NCBI RefSeq assembly: GCF_021018895.1
Contig: NC_079374.1
Location: forward strand, 9,079,712 to 9,143,711
Length of the DNA stretch: 64,000 nucleotides
Reading direction: 5' to 3'
Source: Seriola aureovittata
Lineage: Eukaryota; Chordata; Actinopteri; Carangiformes; Carangidae
Shown here piece by piece: positions 28,001 through 37,000 of this stretch (its first letter is position 1; each line of letters opens with the position of its first letter). The notes under the pieces are model-generated. The model did no database searches. It had not been told where the DNA came from and worked only from the letters and a program-made list of their open reading frames with translations. Both the position numbers and the translations under genes were made by a program.

Positions 28001-31000
28001 GATACCAAGCGCTGCTACTACCACGTAAGCAGCCAATGCAACCCCCCTGCCTATACCTTTGGCAGCTTGACGGCTGGCTCGCGGTACTCTTCCTCTTCCT
28101 CGCTGTCTGAGTCGCCACTCTGCACCGAGCTCCTGGAGGCCAGCGCCAGGGAGGCCTCTCTCTGCTGCCAGTCCAGCACACAGTGCCGCACATTGCAGTA
28201 GACATTGAACGCAGATGGGTTGCTGTGCAGCTTGATGTCCGGCACGCAGAGGGCTCCATCTAGACTCTCAGCCTGTGGAAAGAAACAAGAGTGGAGGTGG
28301 TCAGGAAGGTCAGCAAAACATTTTCTTGGTAACCACATGTATAATATGATTTGGTGCATCGATAAGCAGTTTTGCACACCACATACTCATTCATAAACAC
28401 TAATGTGAGTAGGCATAATTTCAAAGCGAAGGTTGGTTCATGAAAAGAGACACCTTTTTGTAAGCCTTATTGTCATTTTATTGACACACTATTTTTAACA
28501 TCAACTTCAAGACACAGCTATAAAGGATATGAAACAAAACAACAAAGACAAAAGTGACTGAAACCATAGTTCTGTAGTTTGTGATATCTCTAATGGGGAG
28601 TCATTTTCTGCCAGCTTTTTGGAACTTCTCATGAGAGCAGCTACTTTTGGTCTGATACAAAACTGAAAGTGACACATTTTAGTTCCTGTCTGTTTCCAAG
28701 TCAGGTTACCACTGCCTTATCTATGATAATTTATTCATTTTGGTTTGTGTCTCTTGACTGTTCATAAGTCATGCAGTTAGTTAAGTTCCTCTGTTGATAT
28801 CCCTGACCAAAGCACATGCCCACTGACCACAATAAGTCGGGTACTTTCTCAACCGGCTTTACGATCTGAGAACTCCTGACGTACAGGTTCCCAAATTTAG
28901 CTGTTTGCTATTTGCCTTGAAACTAAATGATTTAACAATACAATAAGCTGAACACAGCGAGTCTTTATACAGTCTGTTATGTCATTGTCCTCATGTCTAG
29001 TCAGTGACACAAAATGCAGAATTAAATAACTTCTCATTTTGCTTCGGATTCACTCCTAACGACACTCACTTTTGTACACACTGGGCTTGGCAACTGTTTA
29101 CCCATTTCAAGATCAACAGCTTTCCCTGTTACAAAATGTCTTACCCAACATATTATATAACCACAAAATATAAAGTTTATATATTCAAAGTGTTCAAGTT
29201 AAAATCAAGAGAAATCAAATGTTTTTTGGCCAATGTTTCGCTCTCCTGTAGTTTCTCCCTTCGCTTGAATTTTTTCCTTTCTGAATTGAGGATCTACGGA
29301 TAAAGTGTACAGTATGTTTTGTGGGTTGCAAAGAAAAGAGACAAATACGTGATTTTAAGCTATATGAATAAAAATATATTATGACAGATATTGGTGTAAA
29401 TGCTGGCCATTAAGTAGTGGGAAATTGCAGTACAGATATATGCTAAGATGTATTTCCAGTAACACAGAAACAATGTCACCATTACATAGTTCTCCAAAGG
29501 GCTCTGACAAGTTAAAATTTCGCAAGTAAAACAGCCTTTCTCCGTCAAAAGTTGTCAATCACTAAATGTAAGACATCATTGTAATCTATTTTTTTATGTT
29601 CAGTGATTATGTTAAAAAACATTAATATCAGCCATATACCAAATACATATTAATATTGTTTTGATCTCAAATACTAATATTGGGCAAAAATCAAACATGG
29701 ACAAACATTTTCAAAACTCTGTCTAAGAATTGAACCCAGCTCTACTTTTTGTTGAAGCTGTTTTAGGAGAGGTGCTGGTGCAACTTTATGGTCATTTTGG
29801 AGTCTGCAGTTTGTGGTGCTGTTGAACAGCGTTACACTAAGAGACGTTTGTAATATTGAGTCAACTCTCATTGATATAAATGAGTTGGATAAGGCAAAAC
29901 TGACAATAAAACCATTACAGAAAAGCTTAAGCGTTTACATCCAAATAATCATTATGATTACACAAACTACAATCCACAGAGAAACTTGATAAACTAACTA
30001 ATTGATAAGGTTTCCCTATCCCACCAAGCACGGCCTTTTTAACTACAGTCCCGAGGGAACCTCCAGAGAATAATATTGATCGATTGTGCCTCTCTTGCAG
30101 TGCGGTGCTTTTGCCATCACAATCTCAGGGTTTGATGTCATCTATTTGGGGAGAGGGGTCATTCATTCGCAGCTCAAACCACTGGGGAGGATATTAGCTC
30201 CCCTCTCGTCTAAATGTACAGTCTACTGCTCTCCTGCCTTGCTGCTAATGTAGCATTTGTGACCGAGTGACTGTACAGCACTCACAAAGGAGCCTGATGC
30301 CTGGAAAGAGCATTTAAATTTTAAACATGGAAATGCTACATAAAGCCATGCAGCACGTGAAGGAAAAACTGTTTTCCTGGGAGATAACCGCAGAACAAAA
30401 GGAAGGATGGTGTAAGGACCAAAGTACTGAGATAGGAGGCTCAGCATTTTCAGACCACATGTAGCAGGAGGGTCCCTACCTTTCTGTGTGAGATTCTGTG
30501 TGTTAGATTTTTCATATCATACAGTTTAATATTTTTAATCATGCAATGTTTTAGTTGTCTCTATTGTTTGGAAGCAGTAAAAAGTATTAAGTTTATAAAA
30601 ATAGGAGAAATACAATATTCCCCATCTGATATTTATCAGGACAAATGTGGTATTATTATAATAAAAATAGTCTCTGTTACATATTATAAGGGGGTACTAT
30701 TGTTAAATTCTGAAATCACATTATCACCTATTTTGAAACATTTGATTGGTCTCCTGTATACATGTTAGTTTAGATTACAAATGCTTTAAAATACTGACAA
30801 TTACATTACACAGAAATGACTCTTTATTGTCAAGAGTTTCATACAATCAGTCCAATAAAATTTGTTCAGCAGAGCCGTATCAGTAAATTATTTCATGCCA
30901 TTCATGTGTGCAGGATGCCAGCAGATGGGGCGTCATCTTGGAACAAAGTATCCAGTTTTCTAAATAGATCCATAAACAGATACATATGTAGTCATGATGT

Positions 31001-34000
31001 ATATTACTTTATTTGCTAATAAATGACACAGGAAATGCAACTACAGGTTCAGAATCTGTTTGTGCTGCTGCACTGCAAATGGATGACATTGGCTGAGCCG
31101 GGTTTAAGGTGCTTCACATAATTTAGAATTTACAGTATGCTTGTTCACTCATTTTATGGTGTTTCTGCTTTAAAAAGGTGTAATATAATTTAGTATTGTA
31201 CTTCCATAAAGGTAAAGTAATTGTGGGAGGTAGATCAAAAAGGATGAGTCAAAAGTAGCTAAAGTCGGAATCACCGGTTAATCGTCTTGTCTTACCTTAA
31301 GTTTGTGTATGATAGATGTTTATAATTTGGGCGGACTAACTTTTTAACACGATCACCAATTTCAGAAATGTTACACTGCATCTGATCCATATCTGAGGTT
31401 ATATCTTGTAGGCAGAGCATGAGGCGGCTGAAACGTGGTCTTCTCAATGAAAGTTTAAATTACATTTGACAGATTTCACTGGAGCTGATAGTTTCCCATT
31501 TAAAACTGGAAAAAAACACCAGACACTTCTGATTAAAAGTGACACCTTTGAGATATGTGATGATGTACATAAGCAAAGGGAAATCCAAGTATGCAAAGCC
31601 CAGAGATCTGCTGATGTTTAGTGGTTTTCCTTTCACTTTGTAAGAGCACCAACCTACAACAAGCTGCTCGTCTGATGGTTTCTTTTGTGTTTCTGTCTGC
31701 ACTTCACTGATGATTTAATGGCCATCTTAAAAGCTTTGGAAAAGGCTGGTATGAAGCTCCTGACCGCACTTAAGACATCTACACCTTTCAGCTTGCTGGC
31801 TTTACAGATAAATAAGAAAGGATGAAAAAAAAAGGGTTTTCCAACGCAGAGGCTCAAGTGGAATTATTGTTACTTTACAACACCAATTCAAATGAGTAAA
31901 TCTTTTATCACCAGGAGAATAGGACAATCCTTAATAGACAACCAAAAATCACTGTCTTCACATAGTCCCAACATTTGGCTACAAAATCCAGTTTGTCAGT
32001 GTTTTACCTCTGGTCTCCATATATCCCCATACATTCAAGTCACACAATTTAGCATCATTTCTCTGAAAGCTAAAAAAAAGTGGTGATGTGGCTTTATCTT
32101 TCAGAGAAATGGAGGCTTAGCTATGTAATTCATGTACAAATTTAATGCATGAAAGGCACAAACTGGGACTACTAGACATAAAGCATACAAATGTCAAACA
32201 ATTTAGATACCAGTAGTATTAAATAGTCTGTCTAATTTATCATCTATTTAAAAAGGTTAGATATAGTGCAATTTGATTTTACTTGGCTGACCTGTTTGTT
32301 TTGCCATTTTACTATCACGACACACATTATCATCATCGTTCTCTGTCATATCTAATTCATCCAGACACAGATTTTTGTGCACTACAGGTCCTACCCCATT
32401 CAGCCTTCAACAAATTACATTTATATGCAGCTATTCTGCATGATCAATTAATGGCAATATTCAGTTTGAATGAAGGAAGTAGTGTGACATTTTTACAGAA
32501 CAGTAAAAAGTAAGGACATGAAGGTCACGTAGGTGGATGAGCACATTAGTACTTCCCTTTAACACCAGCCTGCCATGCTTGAATCTCTTCACATACTAGC
32601 TGTCAGATTACACATTTCTATCTTTTAATCATGACCACAGTCTTTTTCTAACTGGTTTTAGCTGCCTATCCGTCCCAAGCACTACTTTTATTGGAACAGA
32701 AATCATAAAGCTCTAAAAAAAATTATGTTTTGCAGATGCTACAATATGAATATTCTGATACAATGAAAAGAAAAGTAAGCTTGTTGATATTAAATTTACT
32801 CTCAGATGTGTCATGCTGATACAGAACAGATGTAGAGAGTGTAATTTGTAGCAGATACTGTGGATTCAGACTTGCCAGAATTCAAAGAAAGGCGCAGAAT
32901 CCTGGTTTCATGCTTTCATGCTAGGCTGACAACAACATGGATGGCTTATTTAATAAAGTAGGTACTTAGTATCTACCAGCCTATTTAATGAAGTATGTCA
33001 GATTGGTTTTGAAAAAAACTGGCAAAGGTATAAGTATATTTTATAGATATTATGTAGATTATAAGGGAACTATGTAGATTTTTGATAATTAATTTACTGA
33101 ATGTATCCTTTTGTACCATTTATTATTAGAATTATAGTTGTTGAAAAAGGCAAATCACTCATCTGCCTGAACAGAAGACGTTACCTCACACTCTTCATTA
33201 GGATGATGAGTGTTTATGCTCTGTCTTTTGTTCTGACTCCACTTTCACGTGTTTATAAGCACAGAAGCAGACAAAAGGGGGAGAAGAGGCCCTTTGAAAT
33301 CACACTCTTGTCTGACTATGCCGGAGTGAGAGGCGTGACAGAGCAAGAGTGAGGACAACACATACAGCATGACTGCTCGTGTAACTACCCACGGTTTTAT
33401 GCCTGCCTGCCTGCCTGCCTGCCAGCCAGCCAACCGGCCTTGCCTACCACTCAGTTCTCTGTCTCTACAAAATAATATCTGATAATGTTCCACGACATCA
33501 ACTCACTGAACAAGTCGACCTGAAGAGAACTTAACAGACTATCCCACTGTACGTTGAATTGCCTGACAGGAATAGTTTTGAGGTAAAAGCCGACAAAGTA
33601 GTGCAGCCTCTGTCCTTCTCTAAGACTATCACATTCATCACTCTCCCCACTGCCTGCAAGCTGCTGGAAAAAAAATGTCTAATAAAGTTAAATTCAAACA
33701 CTGACTAACGATATTACAGACCAACCAAAGAGCAGGCTGCTCCCTCAATCTCTGAGAAAAACAGCAAAGAGATAAATCAATATAATCTGAGTGGATTATG
33801 TTTGTTGACACAATTTGGGATCGACTAGTTAACCTACGCTGTCTGTGCAAAGTATACAGCAGAGGCAAAAACACAACCACATCCTCTGATACAGACTACG
33901 TTCCTTCTTTGGATGGAGGAGATGGAGGCCAGCAACTGTTGCCGTGGAGATGTGGAACACATTAGGTCGCTCGGCAACAGGCCATCGTGCACAAGCCAGA

Positions 34001-37000
34001 GCCACTCCCATGTGTCTCACATTCTGTCTATCCACCTCTCCGGCTTCATGTGTGGATGAGCTTCCTGGCACCTGACCAAACGCACCAATGAAAATAACGA
34101 TTCTGCCAAACACCTTCAAGATTACAGATAATCTAACCTCATCTTTAATCCTATTCCAATCTGCTAAATTTATTCAGTAAAGTCAGACCAGCTGTGAGGA
34201 CTAACCAGTGCATACCAAGTCTCTGACAGTTGCAAATTAAAACTGTCAGTCATGTTTGTATTAATGTTTTTTAAAAGCAAAACTCCACATGTACACATTT
34301 AATTATGTATATGAAATAGTTTGAGTAGTACTATGGATGTTGAATATTGCACCTATTTATGATTTGACATTGCACTTGCACAGTGTAGCGCTGGCCTTGA
34401 AAGATATTTATTAACAAACATATAAATACAGCAATCGTGACATTACATAGAAGAATTGTGGAATTGTGTGATATTTATTTAGACAATAAAGTATCTCTTA
34501 CCTTTGTTCTTGATTTGACTTTTGACTTCACTTTCTGTCGCCTTTTCAGCTTCTTCTTACTCAAAGCCTTCTTTCCCCTGAAAGTATAAGGTGATCACTG
34601 AGTATAGCAAAATATACTGTATTCTTAAGCACCGGTTAAAGTCAAACACATGGCACAGTATTTGGTTTATTATGAAAAGCTTGTGATAAGATAATGGTCA
34701 AGCCTGTCATGATGTTCTCAGAATAACTGTTGCAATCTTGAATCCATTCTAATGCCTTTAATGATTATGACTCACTGGTAAATAAAAAAAAAATGCCACT
34801 TCAATCTGCTGTTGATGGGCTGTTTTAAAGGAGTTAATATAACATTTCTGAACACTTTTTGCTCAGCATGCTTGAATGATGTTCTTTGTTTCACCACTGT
34901 TCTGTGGAGTATTTGTACTGTCAGGGATGGAATATGGAAAGAAATTTATACCAGTATTTTTACTACTTGACAGTGCAACCGTGTGTTTTGATTTCTGATT
35001 GCTTGTCACTATAGATTTCTGATAGCTTGTCACCATAGAAAATGAGCTTCAAATTGCTTAATCCTTTGAGTACACAGTGACAAGACGGGTTACTCTTTCT
35101 CATCAAAATACCAAACTAAAATCCATCTGAATTAATCAGACAGACAGAAATGTCAATCTGATATTTTGAATAGTAGACAAATATCAACAAATCCATCAGG
35201 GTAATAAGGCTGACTGGTAGTTGGTTCAAATGGCTAACAAAACATTTCACTAAAGGTTCCATGTGTTAAACTATATCTGAAACTAACAATTATTATAATC
35301 AATTCATCATCCAATTATTTTCTCAAGTAATTGTTGTCTATAAAATGTGGAAATTGCTGTTTAGAATTTCCTATAGCCCAATATGAAATTTTCAAATGTT
35401 TTGTTTAGCCGATCAACAGTCCAAAATCCAAAGGTATTAAATTTACTATCATATATGACACAGAGAAGCTGCAGCCAGCAAATGTTAGGCATTTTGTATT
35501 AAAAAAATTATCAAAATTATTGTGCATTAATTTGCAGCTGATCGACTAATGGAATCAATTGATTAATCAATGCAGCTTTAATTGGACTACTACCTGCATT
35601 TTATGTGCAAGTAACATATTTTAATATCAGCTCAACAAAGAAAGATTGGTGCCAGATAAAATGGTTGCTCAATATCACACAACTGGAGAAGTTGAAGTTG
35701 TTTTGGTCTAGTTGCTTATTTTGACCAATGAAATAAGGAGTTGGTTATGGCAAAAGTGGTCCAATAAGACTAACGTTAAAAACTCCAACAACAGTTTGCA
35801 GTTGTATGCAAAAGTTTGGGAACCCCTGAGGAAATTACATACTTTGTTGATTTTTGGCAGATGTCACAGCTTGCAAACCCTTTTTGTAGCCAGTCAAGTC
35901 TTTTATTATCAGAATTAGGAATTTTCACCCACTCTTTCTTGCAGATCACTTGAAGTTCTAAGATATTTTGGCTGTACACACAGCATGTTTAAGATCTAAG
36001 TCAGGGAACTGTGTGGTGCATTACTAAACTTTAGCTTGTGCTTCTTGAAGTAGTTAATGTTGGATTTTGTGGTATGGTTATGGATCACTGTCTTGCTGTT
36101 GAAGCCAAATTTTAACATAAAGCAGTTCAAGTACAGAGAAAAAAAATGATTTCCAAACAAAATATTAAGATGGTTAACAACGTTCATTGCGTACATCCAT
36201 GTCCTGGAACAAGCGCTGATCTCAAATTACAGACACATCACACTTCTCATATAGTAGTGACTCATGGTTATACATACACAACCTATGTTGTTCCATCTGT
36301 GAAATGTTTCATGTGCCACTGGCTGCCACACAACCCCAAAACAATTCCATTTCCACCCACATACTTAGTAGGGTGCCAAGATTTTTGCACATACCTCAAT
36401 TACTGTTCCATTGTTGTTGATATTAAAATAAAAGGTCAGAGTGCATTTAATGTCTGTTTGCTATAGTGATTGTATTTACCTCTTCACACAAAAATGAAAC
36501 TTTTTGCGTATAACAGGCCCATGCTTACAGCAAGTACTGTGTACTGAGAAAAACAATTCAGTGTGAGGGAGGATGCTGCAACGATCAAGCTAGTCAGTCT
36601 ACAACCTGACTGACAATGACGTAACTGTATTACCCGCTTATGCCAGAAAAGCAAATGAGTTCATCCACCACCCAACACATCCTCACCAATAGATGTCTAA
36701 CGTTTTAAGCCCTGTTTGCTGTGTTTACTATGCGTTTAAATGCATACCTGCTCATTATCAGCTGTGTTTTACTTGAGAAGTAAAACTCCAGTTAAGATAA
36801 CCTGGGGAAGGGCTGATGCTTCTCAACGTTCGTTAACGTTTGCTAGCTATCGAAATAGTGACGCCGTTGGGCCTAAATACACACAGCTCACTACATCAAA
36901 TTATATGAAATGACAACTTAGGCAATGTGCATTTTGGTGACAACCCCAGTAATGGTTGTTTAAAATGTTTACCAAAAAATTAAAACATTACACAAGCAGT

